This document shows positions 36,957-44,300 of a DNA stretch of 64,000 bases, piece by piece. The stretch lies in NCBI GenBank assembly GCA_012842745.1, contig DUSF01000035.1:62001-126000 (forward strand), given 5' to 3'. A program made the position numbers and the translations under genes. The first letter of the stretch is position 1. Every line of letters begins with the position of its first letter. This DNA comes from Bacillus sp. (in: firmicutes) (GTDB lineage: Bacteria; Bacillota; Bacilli; Bacillales; Bacillaceae_J). A model generated the notes under the pieces. It had not been told where the DNA came from. It did no database searches and was given only the letters and a program-made list of their open reading frames with translations.

Positions 36957-36985
36957 TTGACATCTATAAAAATCTTTAATATACT
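36957..36985 (+). promoter_or_regulatory. rightward early (lytic) promoter
   Basis: TTGACA at 36957-36962 and TATACT at 36980-36985 with a 17-base spacer. The -35 begins three bases after the palindromic operator, and the spacer holds an extra operator half-site, so repressor binding would block it. Confidence 0.8.
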
Positions 36986-36992
36986 CTAAGTA

Positions 36993-37167
36993 AGCTATTT
37001 AATTAGCAAAAAAGACAACAGAAAAAGCAACCTTATAATAGTCATTTTATCGTTGGGGAACGGTTTAAAATGTTGATTTAACAGGCTTTTTGAAGTCTTA
37101 TTTAGCTATGTCTTTAGTCTATAATTATCTTTAATTTTTGTCAATACAATTAGCTAATTAAATAGCT
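36993..37167. repeat. widely spaced 15-bp inverted repeat in the control region
   Basis: AGCTATTTAATTAGC at 36993-37007 is the exact reverse complement of GCTAATTAAATAGCT at 37153-37167. The copies are 145 bases apart and flank the stretch between the rightward and leftward promoters. They differ from the repressor half-site TCTTTAAT, so a second protein may use them, or they may support a DNA loop. Confidence 0.65.
37116..37144 (-). promoter_or_regulatory. candidate leftward promoter toward the repressor
   Basis: On the minus strand TTGACA (37144-37139) is followed after 17 bases by TAGACT (37121-37116). An operator half-site lies in the spacer. It would give a transcript with a leader of about 210 bases before the repressor gene. 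The -10 is weak. Confidence 0.4.
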
Positions 37168-37203
37168 TTTTTAAAGAAATGTATAGAAGGGAGGTAAGAG
37201 AGG

Positions 37204-37377
37204 ATGGTGGCAAAAAATCTTGAGAAATTAAATAAAGCAAAGGAGGATAGACAAAAAGCATTGGAAGTAAGTGAACGGATTGAAGAGTTGTTCCGTGAAA
37301 ACAATCTTACAATCCGTCAAGCCAAAATAGCTTTAAATGAAGCGGAAAAGAAATTAGTCAATGTAGTTATTCGTTAG
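37204..37377 (+). CDS. small helical phage protein
   Basis: 57 residues, ATG after GGGAGG and GAGAGG. The protein is charged and predicted to be helical throughout (K-A-K-E-D-R-Q-K-A-L-E-V-S-E-R-I-E-E-L-F). It is the first gene of the rightward early transcript. No family recognised. A role in early regulation is likely only from its position. Confidence 0.65.
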   Translation: MVAKNLEKLNKAKEDRQKALEVSERIEELFRENNLTIRQAKIALNEAEKKLVNVVIR

Positions 37378-37528
37378 GTTCAAAGTTTTCCAATATAAAT
37401 TTTACAGATTCAAAACAGTCCTCATACTTTGAGGCTAAATCATCGATGTCATAAACAACATGTTCAAAATCATGTGTTTTCTCTAAATGTAGCATGACAA
37501 TATCATGAATGATTTTATTTTTATCCAC
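37367..37528 (-). CDS. small acidic protein on the opposite strand
   Basis: 53 residues from a GTG preceded by AAGGTAGGTG. The sequence is acidic and helix-like (D-I-V-M-L-H-L-E-K-T-H-D-F-E-H). Its last 11 bases overlap the end of the 57-residue gene on the plus strand, and no plus-strand gene fills 37378-37590. It runs against the early operon; function unknown. Confidence 0.5.
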   Translation of the reverse strand: MDKNKIIHDIVMLHLEKTHDFEHVVYDIDDLASKYEDCFESVKFILENFEPNE

Positions 37529-37537
37529 AAATAACAC

Positions 37538-37572
37538 CTACCTTTCTACTAAACATTCTAGCAGAAAGGTAG
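37538..37572. repeat. 10-bp inverted repeat before the antirepressor gene
   Basis: CTACCTTTCT at 37538-37547 and AGAAAGGTAG at 37563-37572 are perfect complements with a 15-base loop. The left arm contains the ribosome binding site of the minus-strand gene. The right arm ends 18 bases before the antirepressor start. It could be an operator between the divergent genes or an RNA hairpin. Confidence 0.6.
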
Positions 37573-37590
37573 ATGAGAGGAGGGAATAAA

Positions 37591-38310
37591 TTGAATCAAT
37601 TACAACCAATTACTAAAAACGGAATGAGGGTTCTAACTTCAACACAATTAGCGGAAGTATATGGAACTGATAATAAAACTTTAAGTAAAAATTTTGAAAG
37701 GAATAAAGACAGATACAAGCCTGGTAAACACTTTATTAAGTTAGAAGGTGTTGATTTAAAAGAATTTAAAGCCAGTCGTCAAAATGACGAAAGCCTTAAA
37801 TTTGTATCTGTTCTCTACCTCTGGACAGAGAAAGGCGCATGGCTTCATGCCAAGTCCATCAATACTGATGAAGCATGGGATGCTTATGAAATGTTGGTAG
37901 ATGACTATTACAACATCAAGGAACAAATTCCTCTGCCAACTGCTTCTATCGAATATATGAGGGCGAGAAGTTTACTCCAATGTCTGAAAGAATATGGGGA
38001 TGTACTCAATCAAGAATCGAACAATGTGATACAGACACATATTGTTCAGTTACTCACTGGTGACACGTTACCTGAGTCAACTCTGATTAAACAAGATTGG
38101 TACACGACAAAAGATGTGGCTGCAATTGCGAGAGTGGAACCACAAAAGATTGCTTGGCTTTCCAAGAAACATGGGATTCGTTCAGATTCAAGATACTGCA
38201 ATTTTAAACAAAATCAAAATAGTGGCAGGTTTTACTTACCAGTGAAATACAACGAGGCTGGCAAGACAAAATTGTTAAGTTTGCTAGGTTCCATACGTGC
38301 TATTCAGTGA
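37591..38310 (+). CDS. ORF6N-domain phage antirepressor
   Basis: 239 residues from a TTG six bases after GAGGAGGG; an ATG 18 bases upstream lies before that site. The ORF6N domain covers residues 5-110 (G-M-R-V-L-T-S-T-Q-L-A-E-V-Y-G-T-D and G-K-H-F-I-K-L-E-G), a KilA-N relative common in phage antirepressors. The C-terminal part has a second possible helix-turn-helix (W-Y-T-T-K-D-V-A-A-I-A-R-V). It probably relieves repression during induction. Confidence 0.85.
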   Translation: MNQLQPITKNGMRVLTSTQLAEVYGTDNKTLSKNFERNKDRYKPGKHFIKLEGVDLKEFKASRQNDESLKFVSVLYLWTEKGAWLHAKSINTDEAWDAYEMLVDDYYNIKEQIPLPTASIEYMRARSLLQCLKEYGDVLNQESNNVIQTHIVQLLTGDTLPESTLIKQDWYTTKDVAAIARVEPQKIAWLSKKHGIRSDSRYCNFKQNQNSGRFYLPVKYNEAGKTKLLSLLGSIRAIQ

Positions 38311-38325
38311 AAGTGAGGTGACATT

Positions 38326-38508
38326 ATGTCAGAGGATTTAGGGGCACAAGTTAGATCGGAGTTATTCAAACGCAAGATGAAGCAAAAAGACCTTGCTGAT
38401 TTAGTCGGGATTTCAAACGCTTATTTATCCGACATTATCAACGGTCGTAAAGATGGTCCAAAGGCTCAAGAACATATTAAGCATATTCGTAAAATTTTAT
38501 GTATTTAG
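38326..38508 (+). CDS. small XRE-family DNA-binding protein
   Basis: 60 residues, ATG after GTGAGGTGA. Nearly the entire protein is one helix-turn-helix (K-Q-K-D-L-A-D-L-V-G-I-S-N-A-Y-L-S-D-I-I-N-G). It may act as a Cro-like regulator of the early region. Confidence 0.85.
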   Translation: MSEDLGAQVRSELFKRKMKQKDLADLVGISNAYLSDIINGRKDGPKAQEHIKHIRKILCI

Positions 38509-38524
38509 AAGCGAGGTGAGTTAG

Positions 38525-38758
38525 TTGAGAAAAGTAAGAGGAGCTAAAAAAGTATCTTCATATCTTGACTCTATTGGATGTCCAGTTAGCGAATCAACTA
38601 TTTTTCGCCTTATGCGAACGAATGATATCCCTTTTTCAAGACCTGCGCCAAGAATAGTTATTTTCGACCTCGATGAGATTGATAAGTGGATTGGTACGGG
38701 GTCGATGGTTAAGACGAATCAAGAGGAGGCCAACCAAAATGACTCAAACACAGCTTGA
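38525..38758 (+). CDS. excisionase-like winged-helix protein
   Basis: 77 residues from a TTG after GCGAGGTGAG. A helix-turn-helix of the helix_turn_helix_17/excisionase type is seen, with P-V-S-E-S-T-I-F-R-L-M-R-T-N-D-I-P-F and I-F-D-L-D-E-I-D-K-W-I near the end. It may be the Xis partner of the integrase or a regulator. It overlaps the next gene by 20 bases. Confidence 0.7.
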   Translation: MRKVRGAKKVSSYLDSIGCPVSESTIFRLMRTNDIPFSRPAPRIVIFDLDEIDKWIGTGSMVKTNQEEANQNDSNTA

Positions 38759-39053
38759 TTTAAAAGAATTAGAATCCAAAACGTCAGCTGAATTTATTGC
38801 TGAAATCAAGAATGCACTTGTTGACTATACTGGCGAGACCATTCCAATCAAGTTTGTTCGTATCAGCGAGTATAAACAAGAAAACCCCAACATTGATAAC
38901 CTTAACGTGTTAATGATAGTTGGCAGTACTTGTCATAAATTTTATTTTAGTAGGTTGCAAGATTTTTTTTTACACGATTGCCTTAACATATTTGATGTGC
39001 TTGAGTTTGCTGAAATGTTTAAAGAATATTCAAGCACTGTTCCAGGATCATAG
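38739..39053 (+). CDS. phage protein of unknown function
   Basis: 104 residues from the ATG at 38739, after AGAGGAGG. Cytoplasmic, acidic C-terminus (D-V-L-E-F-A-E-M-F-K-E-Y). No motif recognised. The start overlaps the previous gene, so translation is coupled. Confidence 0.7.
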   Translation: MTQTQLDLKELESKTSAEFIAEIKNALVDYTGETIPIKFVRISEYKQENPNIDNLNVLMIVGSTCHKFYFSRLQDFFLHDCLNIFDVLEFAEMFKEYSSTVPGS

Positions 39054-39088
39054 CTCCAAAATTTTTTAACCTTTTTGCGGAAAAATCA

Positions 39089-39109
39089 GCATAACTTACT
39101 AAGTTATGC
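39089..39109. repeat. 9-bp arm palindrome between early genes
   Basis: GCATAACTT, loop ACT, AAGTTATGC. It lies in the 104-base gap before the next small gene. No T tract follows, so it is more likely an operator or RNA stem than a terminator. Confidence 0.6.
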
Positions 39110-39157
39110 ATCAACGACATAAAGTATTCCAGTTATTTTGAGAGGCAGGTGAAAACA

Positions 39158-39295
39158 ATGCCAATAAGCAAAGAACTTTTAGATTACGTTGCAGACGGTG
39201 ACCTACACGCAAAACTAGCAAACGTTGGCTACTCAACGGACCTGCGAGAAATCGTCACTGTTGGTCAAATGCTAGAGCATTACAAAGGAGAGTGA
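39158..39295 (+). CDS. 45-residue phage protein
   Basis: ATG after GGCAGGTGA, 45 residues, acidic, with no recognised motif. It sits four bases before the next start and belongs to a run of tiny early genes. Confidence 0.65.
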   Translation: MPISKELLDYVADGDLHAKLANVGYSTDLREIVTVGQMLEHYKGE

Positions 39296-39299
39296 GTAG

Positions 39300-39464
39300 A
39301 TGCGGCGTAAACGTTTAACACTGAAACGCTTTAGAAAGTATCGAAGATTGATAAGTATTCGCATACAGCGTGATTGGGAGTCGATGCAATACAGGCCGTT
39401 ATGGTTTCCAAGAAAAGCTGTAACAACTAGACGATTTATGAAGAAGTACAATTTTAAACTTTGA
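39300..39464 (+). CDS. small arginine-rich protein
   Basis: 54 residues, ATG after AAAGGAG. It is strongly basic (K and R make up about a third), starting M-R-R-K-R-L-T-L-K-R-F-R-K-Y-R-R, so nucleic acid binding is plausible. A similar 38-residue basic protein is encoded at 47020-47136. Confidence 0.65.
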   Translation: MRRKRLTLKRFRKYRRLISIRIQRDWESMQYRPLWFPRKAVTTRRFMKKYNFKL

Positions 39465-39479
39465 AAGGAGATGAAAGAC

Positions 39480-39740
39480 TTGAAAAAAGTAGAGTTAACG
39501 ATTGAGGAAAATATAAAATATCGCGGAGAAGTCATCATTAAACAGCCTAACACAATGAATGATGACGAGTTGGAAGAAATTGTAAGAAAGGTTGAAAAAG
39601 AGTGCAAATATGATTCTGCGAAAGATGTTGCTTATGTTTTGGAAAACACGTATGGAATTAATGTTTTAGAAGTATCATCAGGTTTTCCTGATAGTCCTGA
39701 TGATTCTGAACTTGAGATTGTAGACATAACAGATATTTGA
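39480..39740 (+). CDS. acidic phage protein of unknown function
   Basis: 86 residues from a TTG nine bases after AAGGAG; an ATG at 39471 abuts that site. The C-terminus is rich in D and E (S-P-D-D-S-E-L-E-I-V-D-I-T-D-I). No domain recognised. Confidence 0.65.
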   Translation: MKKVELTIEENIKYRGEVIIKQPNTMNDDELEEIVRKVEKECKYDSAKDVAYVLENTYGINVLEVSSGFPDSPDDSELEIVDITDI

Positions 39741-39818
39741 TTTATCAAATTTTTTGTTCGGACTGATAGCTAAACGTGACGGTAGCGACGTTAGTAAATA
39801 AAAAGGCAGGTGAAATGA

Positions 39819-39950
39819 ATGCCAGATGAACAGTTAGAGAAGTTGGGAGATTACTTTGTACACATTGGTATCAAAGAAAAATACGGTATCACTTTTGAAT
39901 TGTTTGTTGAGCTTACCAAAGCCGGGCGGTGGAAAAAATTTATACAGTAA
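39819..39950 (+). CDS. 43-residue phage protein
   Basis: ATG after GGCAGGTGA, 43 residues (start M-P-D-E-Q-L-E-K-L-G-D-Y-F). Unknown family. Its 3' end is followed at once by the ribosome binding site of the next gene. Confidence 0.6.
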   Translation: MPDEQLEKLGDYFVHIGIKEKYGITFELFVELTKAGRWKKFIQ

Positions 39951-39964
39951 AGGAGTTTGTAAGA

Positions 39965-40126
39965 GTGACAGAGATTGAAAATCATCCAATTGAAGATGTG
40001 TTTGGGTTAGAGATTTATCCAGGTGATGTTTACTACAAATTTGGAAATGACATTGTAAATGAAAATAATTTACAAAGATATCTCATCGAAAAGCAGCAGG
40101 TCGAATGTTTCAGAGCGCGAGATTAA
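39965..40126 (+). CDS. YqaI-like small phage protein
   Basis: 53 residues from a GTG nine bases after AAGGAG. The pattern E-N-H-P-I-E-D-V-F-G then I-Y-P-G-D-V-Y-Y, I-V-N-E-N-N-L-Q-R-Y-L resembles the short YqaI-type proteins of the Bacillus skin element. Function unknown. A GTG at 39929 would give a longer form without a good ribosome binding site. Confidence 0.6.
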   Translation: MTEIENHPIEDVFGLEIYPGDVYYKFGNDIVNENNLQRYLIEKQQVECFRARD

Positions 40127-40202
40127 AAAAGACCACTCTGCAAAGTGGCCTAAAAAGAAATTATTTTTCACAGACATTATAGCATGAAATGGGGGGATTT
40201 AC

Positions 40203-40709
40203 ATTAGACGTCAAATCAAAGGCTTTGAGGGACTATATGAGGTTGATGAATATGGAAATGTATATTCACTTATAACTACAACATCGAGGCGAAAAGGACT
40301 TATAAAACCATATATAAACACTGGTGGTTATTTAAGGGTTAATCTTTATGACAAAAACGGAAAAGTAAAGAAAAAATATGTTCATAGATTAGTTGCCGAA
40401 GCGTTTGTTGGTAATCCAAATAAGTTGCCAGTTGTAAATCATAAAGATGCAGTTAAGAAAAATAATTTTCATCAAAATTTAGAATGGTGTACTCAAAAAG
40501 AAAATATAAAACACTCTCATGAATTGGAATTGCAGCCAAAACCAATACCTACTTATGTTGATGGGAAAAGATATAAGAGTATGAAAGAAGCGAGTATATC
40601 ATTGGGATTAAAACCTTTTAGAGTTGCTCATGAACGAATGAAACGTGGATTCGAATTTTCAATAAGAGGTCGCCGTATAAAGGTTGGTGATGCGCAATGT
40701 CAAGGTTAA
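40203..40709 (+). CDS. NUMOD4-HNH homing-type endonuclease with no normal start codon
   Basis: 168 residues if read from ATT at 40203, six bases after GGGGGG. A NUMOD4 domain opens it (I-K-G-F-E-G-L-Y-E-V-D-E-Y-G-N-V-Y-S-L), followed by the HNH core (V-H-R-L-V-A-E-A-F, V-N-H-K-D, N-L-E-W-C-T) and a C-terminal DNA-binding repeat. No ATG, GTG or TTG lies in frame between the upstream stop at 40185 and residue 75. Alternatively an ATG at 40184 would join in frame if the run of six G were five. These proteins are usually free-standing phage endonucleases. Confidence 0.75.
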   Translation: MRRQIKGFEGLYEVDEYGNVYSLITTTSRRKGLIKPYINTGGYLRVNLYDKNGKVKKKYVHRLVAEAFVGNPNKLPVVNHKDAVKKNNFHQNLEWCTQKENIKHSHELELQPKPIPTYVDGKRYKSMKEASISLGLKPFRVAHERMKRGFEFSIRGRRIKVGDAQCQG

Positions 40710-41971
40710 AGCTATTTCCACATCAAGAAAGAACTTTGAATGAAACTTATGATTTTAATAGGGTGGCTTATTACCTTGACATGTGACAAACGGGTCTTGG
40801 GAAAACATTCGTTGGTAGTGAAAAAATGTGGGAACTTAATACTCCTTATAATTTATTAATCTGTCAAAAATCAAAGATAGATGATTGGGTAGAACATTTT
40901 AAACAACACTATGACGGTTACAACGTGATACGGTTCGACAAGCAGCTTTTAGAAAACATTCCGGCTGAAAGCATTTTAGTAGTTAACTACGAAACCGCTT
41001 GGAGAAGAATGGAATTACTTAAACTACGAGATTTCACTCTAATGTTGGACGAGTCGTCCAAGATTAAAAATGAGAAGTCCAATCAAACAAAATTCATACT
41101 GCAGCTTAAACCAGATGGTGTCATTTTACTAAGTGGTACACCTATTGGTGGTAAGTATGAAGAAATTTGGAGCCAGTGTAGGTTGCTAGGTTGGAATATT
41201 AGTAAAGAACTATTTTACAAGCAGTTTGTTATCCAGGAATGGGACGATCGCAACCAAAAGTATGTCATAACCGGTTACAAGAACATTGACCGTTTAAAAG
41301 CAAAGTTAAGGAAACACGGTGCCATATTCATGAAGACTGAAGAAGCGTTTGATTTGCCTGAACAAAACTTCATTCAGTTTAAAGTTGAATCTTCCAAAGA
41401 ATACAAACAATTTTTCAAAGAGCACATTGTTGAAATTGGCGATGAAGTATTAGTTGGAGATACAACATCTAGTAAAAGGCTTTATTTACGGATGCTGTGT
41501 GGTCATTATAACGAAAACAAATTAAGAGCCTTTGAAGATTTAGTTTCCAGTACAAATGACAGATTAATAGTTTTTTACAATTTCAAAAAAGAGTTGCTGA
41601 AATTAAAAGAGATTGTATCAAAATTTGAAAGACCAATCTCAGAAGTGAATGGTGATGTTAAGGATCTTTCTAACTACGAAATGAAAGATGATTCAATTAC
41701 CTTAATACAATACCAAGCAGGTGCGAAAGGTCTTAACCTTCAAAAATCTAACAAGATTGTATATTTTACTCCAACGGATAAATGTGAAGATTGGATGCAA
41801 TCACAAAAAAGAACACATCGTATAGGTCAAAAATCAACATGCTTTTACTACCAATTAATTTGTAAAAACTCAATAGAAGAAAAAATGTATGAAGCGCTAA
41901 GTAAAGGTGTTGATTTCACTGATTTTCTATTTGAAAAGGTGATGAATGATGCAGGACTTGACTGGCAATAA
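40697..41971 (+). pseudogene. SNF2-type phage helicase interrupted by a TGA
   Basis: The frame opens at the ATG at 40697 (M-S-R-L-K-L-F-P-H-Q-E-R-T-L), meets TGA at 40784-40786, and continues open to 41971 for 424 codons in all. The stop sits three codons before G-L-G-K-T, the Walker A motif. Downstream are L-D-E-S-S-K-I-K (Walker B) and the SF2 motif VI Q-K-R-T-H-R-I-G-Q. TGG in place of TGA would give an intact protein. The next in-frame ATG at 40826 would yield a protein without Walker A and probably without ATPase activity. Confidence 0.85.
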
Positions 41972-42455
41972 ATTTCACAGATTAACAGTGTTAGGTTTTA
42001 TAAGAAAAGATAGACATTACAATTCGTATTGGTTATGCCGATGTGATTGCGGAAATGAAACTGCTGTTACAGCCGGTAGATTACGAAGTGGACATACTAA
42101 ATCGTGCGGCTGTTACTCAATCGAAAAGGCAAAGGAAACCTGTATAAAAAGAAATACAACACATGGTTTATCTGAACACAGGCTTTATAACATCTGGTGC
42201 AATATGAAAGAACGATGTTTTAACCCAAATAATCCAGATTACATCAAATGGTATGGTTCAAGAGGAATAACGATCTGTGATGAATGGAAAAATAGCTTTC
42301 AATCTTTCTATGACTGGGCGATAAACAACGGTTATTCAGATGAATTAAGCATTGATCGTAAGGATGTTAATGGAAATTATGAGCCTGGTAATTGTAGGTG
42401 GGCTACAGCAAAAGAACAAGTTAAAAATCAAAGGAAGAGAGTGGTAAACAAATGA
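41949..42455 (+). CDS. AP2/HNH-type phage endonuclease or DNA-binding protein
   Basis: 168 residues from the ATG at 41949, six bases after AAGGTGA; an ATG three bases upstream is also in frame. The N-terminal zinc-ribbon-like block C-R-C-D-C-G-N and K-S-C-G-C, then R-L-Y-N-I-W-C-N-M-K-E-R-C, and the C-terminal S-I-D-R-K-D-V-N-G-N-Y-E-P-G-N-C-R-W are typical of a family of selfish phage endonuclease-like proteins. It overlaps the end of the helicase gene. Confidence 0.8.
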   Translation: MQDLTGNKFHRLTVLGFIRKDRHYNSYWLCRCDCGNETAVTAGRLRSGHTKSCGCYSIEKAKETCIKRNTTHGLSEHRLYNIWCNMKERCFNPNNPDYIKWYGSRGITICDEWKNSFQSFYDWAINNGYSDELSIDRKDVNGNYEPGNCRWATAKEQVKNQRKRVVNK

Positions 42456-43288
42456 GTACGGAGCTACAAGTCAAAACTATTAATTTAACACCAGCTGTCG
42501 TTGAATTTAACTTTGATGAGTTATCAGCAGTTTTAGATGAGCAACTAAAAAAATATGAAGGTCTTACTTTTACTGAAAAAGATGCAGCTGCTTGTAAGAA
42601 AACTATTACAGAACTAAACAAAGGTAAAAAAGCATTAGATGACTACCGTAAGGAAACTAAAAAGAAGCTAACGGAATCAGTAACAGCTTTTGAAAATCAA
42701 TGTAAGGAACTGGGTGCTAAATTCGATTCTGTTATCAATCCATTGAAAGAGCAACATGATGAGTTTGAAAATCAGCGTAAAGAAGAGAAGCGAAAGCAAA
42801 TTCAAACAATTATTGATGGATTACTTGAAAAAGAAGGATTGAATGGAAAATTTGCTGCTCAGTTAATCATTCCGGATGAATATTACAACAAAGGTAAAGC
42901 AATGAAAGCTATTAGGGATGAGTTAACAACTAAAGCGGAGTACCTTGGAATACAACAAGATAAGGAAGATGCTGATAAAGAAATTATTAGAATGACAGTT
43001 CAACAGGCTAATACAGTATTAGGTGTTAACTTGCCAGAGTCAGTATATTTTAATCTACTTGACTATAAAACCGTTGAAGAAATTAGAGCGCAAATTCAAG
43101 CGGATGGTGAAAAAGAAGGTGCCGACAGAATTGTTAAAGTACCAGTGATAACGACAAAACCAACAACTAATAAAACCGCTGGGTTTTTCAAAGAAAAATA
43201 TCAAGTGGAAGGAACCGAATCACAGTTAGATGCATTAGAAGAGTGGATGACAAGTCACAGCTTGACATGGAAAGTGATTGAAGAATGA
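42452..43288 (+). CDS. DUF1351 recombination-associated protein
   Basis: 278 residues, ATG overlapping the previous stop as ATGA. The protein is helical and highly charged, with a coiled coil over residues 60-120 (K-K-L-T-E-S-V-T-A-F-E-N-Q-C-K-E-L). DUF1351 proteins occur in phage recombination modules. Function unknown. Confidence 0.8.
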   Translation: MSTELQVKTINLTPAVVEFNFDELSAVLDEQLKKYEGLTFTEKDAAACKKTITELNKGKKALDDYRKETKKKLTESVTAFENQCKELGAKFDSVINPLKEQHDEFENQRKEEKRKQIQTIIDGLLEKEGLNGKFAAQLIIPDEYYNKGKAMKAIRDELTTKAEYLGIQQDKEDADKEIIRMTVQQANTVLGVNLPESVYFNLLDYKTVEEIRAQIQADGEKEGADRIVKVPVITTKPTTNKTAGFFKEKYQVEGTESQLDALEEWMTSHSLTWKVIEE

Positions 43289-43304
43289 AAGTGGTGATAA
43301 ATTG

Positions 43305-43532
43305 ATGATTCCAGAACACCGTAATGACCTTCTTGCGAGTTTAGTGCATGCCTATATGGCAAGTAAAATTCGTGAGGCTATTAAACAAGAAGTTGAAGAG
43401 CGATTAGGGGACGAAACAAATCAAGTAATGAAAGAAATCGAGCATTTTAATTTAATGAATGCAATTGATCGAGCACTTGATAACCGAGATAAGGAAGCAT
43501 TCATGCAGCTAACGGGTGAATTACATGCGTGA
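43305..43532 (+). CDS. small phage protein of unknown function
   Basis: 75 residues from the ATG at 43305, seven bases after GTGGTGA; a TTG at 43278 lies before that site. Helical and acidic (E-V-E-E-R-L-G-D-E-T-N-Q-V-M-K-E-I-E-H). Its end overlaps the VRR-NUC gene by eight bases. Confidence 0.7.
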   Translation: MIPEHRNDLLASLVHAYMASKIREAIKQEVEERLGDETNQVMKEIEHFNLMNAIDRALDNRDKEAFMQLTGELHA

Positions 43533-43803
43533 GTCAGCATTTCAAAAGAAAGTAATTCAGTTTTTAAAAGATAACGGTGCCTATTATATAAAGTATTGGG
43601 CGGGGTCTCAATACACCAAGGAAGGTGTTCCAGACATCTTGGCTTGTATAGATGGTACGTTCCACGGGATTGAATTAAAAACAGATGTTGGACAACCTAG
43701 TAAGCTGCAACTTTATAACATTCGTAAAATAAAAGATTCAGGCGGTGAAGCTTATATTTTAAGACCAAAAGATTTTGAATCTTGGAAAGAGAGGTGGTTT
43801 TAG
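43525..43803 (+). CDS. VRR-NUC domain nuclease
   Basis: 92 residues from the ATG at 43525, six bases after GGGTGA. The single domain has the PD-(D/E)XK-type core G-V-P-D-I-L-A-C near residue 38 and G-I-E-L-K-T-D-V-G near 52, then Q-L-Y-N-I, as in VRR-NUC Holliday-junction or structure-specific nucleases of phages. It lies in the recombination module. Confidence 0.88.
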   Translation: MRESAFQKKVIQFLKDNGAYYIKYWAGSQYTKEGVPDILACIDGTFHGIELKTDVGQPSKLQLYNIRKIKDSGGEAYILRPKDFESWKERWF

Positions 43804-43977
43804 GTGAAGAGATATAAAGAAATATCACTTGCTGAGTTGTTCGAATTAATTATGAAAGATGAAATAAAAGAAATATATGTAAAGAATAATGGAAACTTGG
43901 AACCGGCTTCCAAATATAATTGGTCACTGACAGAATTTAAAAAGTACAAGTGGTTTAAGCGTGAGGTGATGGAGTGA
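43804..43977 (+). CDS. 57-residue phage protein
   Basis: GTG start directly after the previous stop, with GAGAGGTGG upstream. Basic C-terminus (K-K-Y-K-W-F-K-R-E-V-M-E). It overlaps the following gene by four bases (GTGA). Unknown family. Confidence 0.6.
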   Translation: MKRYKEISLAELFELIMKDEIKEIYVKNNGNLEPASKYNWSLTEFKKYKWFKREVME

Positions 43978-44300
43978 GCAATAAAAAAGTATTAATAGAC
44001 TTAGGTACTGTGAGAATCTCTGAATATGACAGCATGAACGTAACTGTGGAACGTCTTGAAGAAGTGTTCAATCCAATAGATAAGTCTACATCAATGAAAT
44101 GGCGATTTAAAGGTTATTCAAGTACCATTTTGAACGCTTTAAAACTAATCAATACAAGAGAATTACTCGTTGAAAAAAAAGCCGTCAGCGACTTAAACAG
44201 CTATTTAAAATCGGTCGAGGATTCGAACCGAAAAATTTATTTAGCAATAAATAAAGTTCAAAAATCAACCAAGGAAGTATTGGAAGTGATGAAAACATGA
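43974..44300 (+). CDS. phage protein of unknown function
   Basis: 108 residues, GTG start after GAGGTGATGGA. Sequence is mixed beta then helical; the C-terminal 40 residues are charged and helical. No family recognised. It overlaps the nuclease-ATPase gene by four bases. Confidence 0.7.
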   Translation: MSNKKVLIDLGTVRISEYDSMNVTVERLEEVFNPIDKSTSMKWRFKGYSSTILNALKLINTRELLVEKKAVSDLNSYLKSVEDSNRKIYLAINKVQKSTKEVLEVMKT

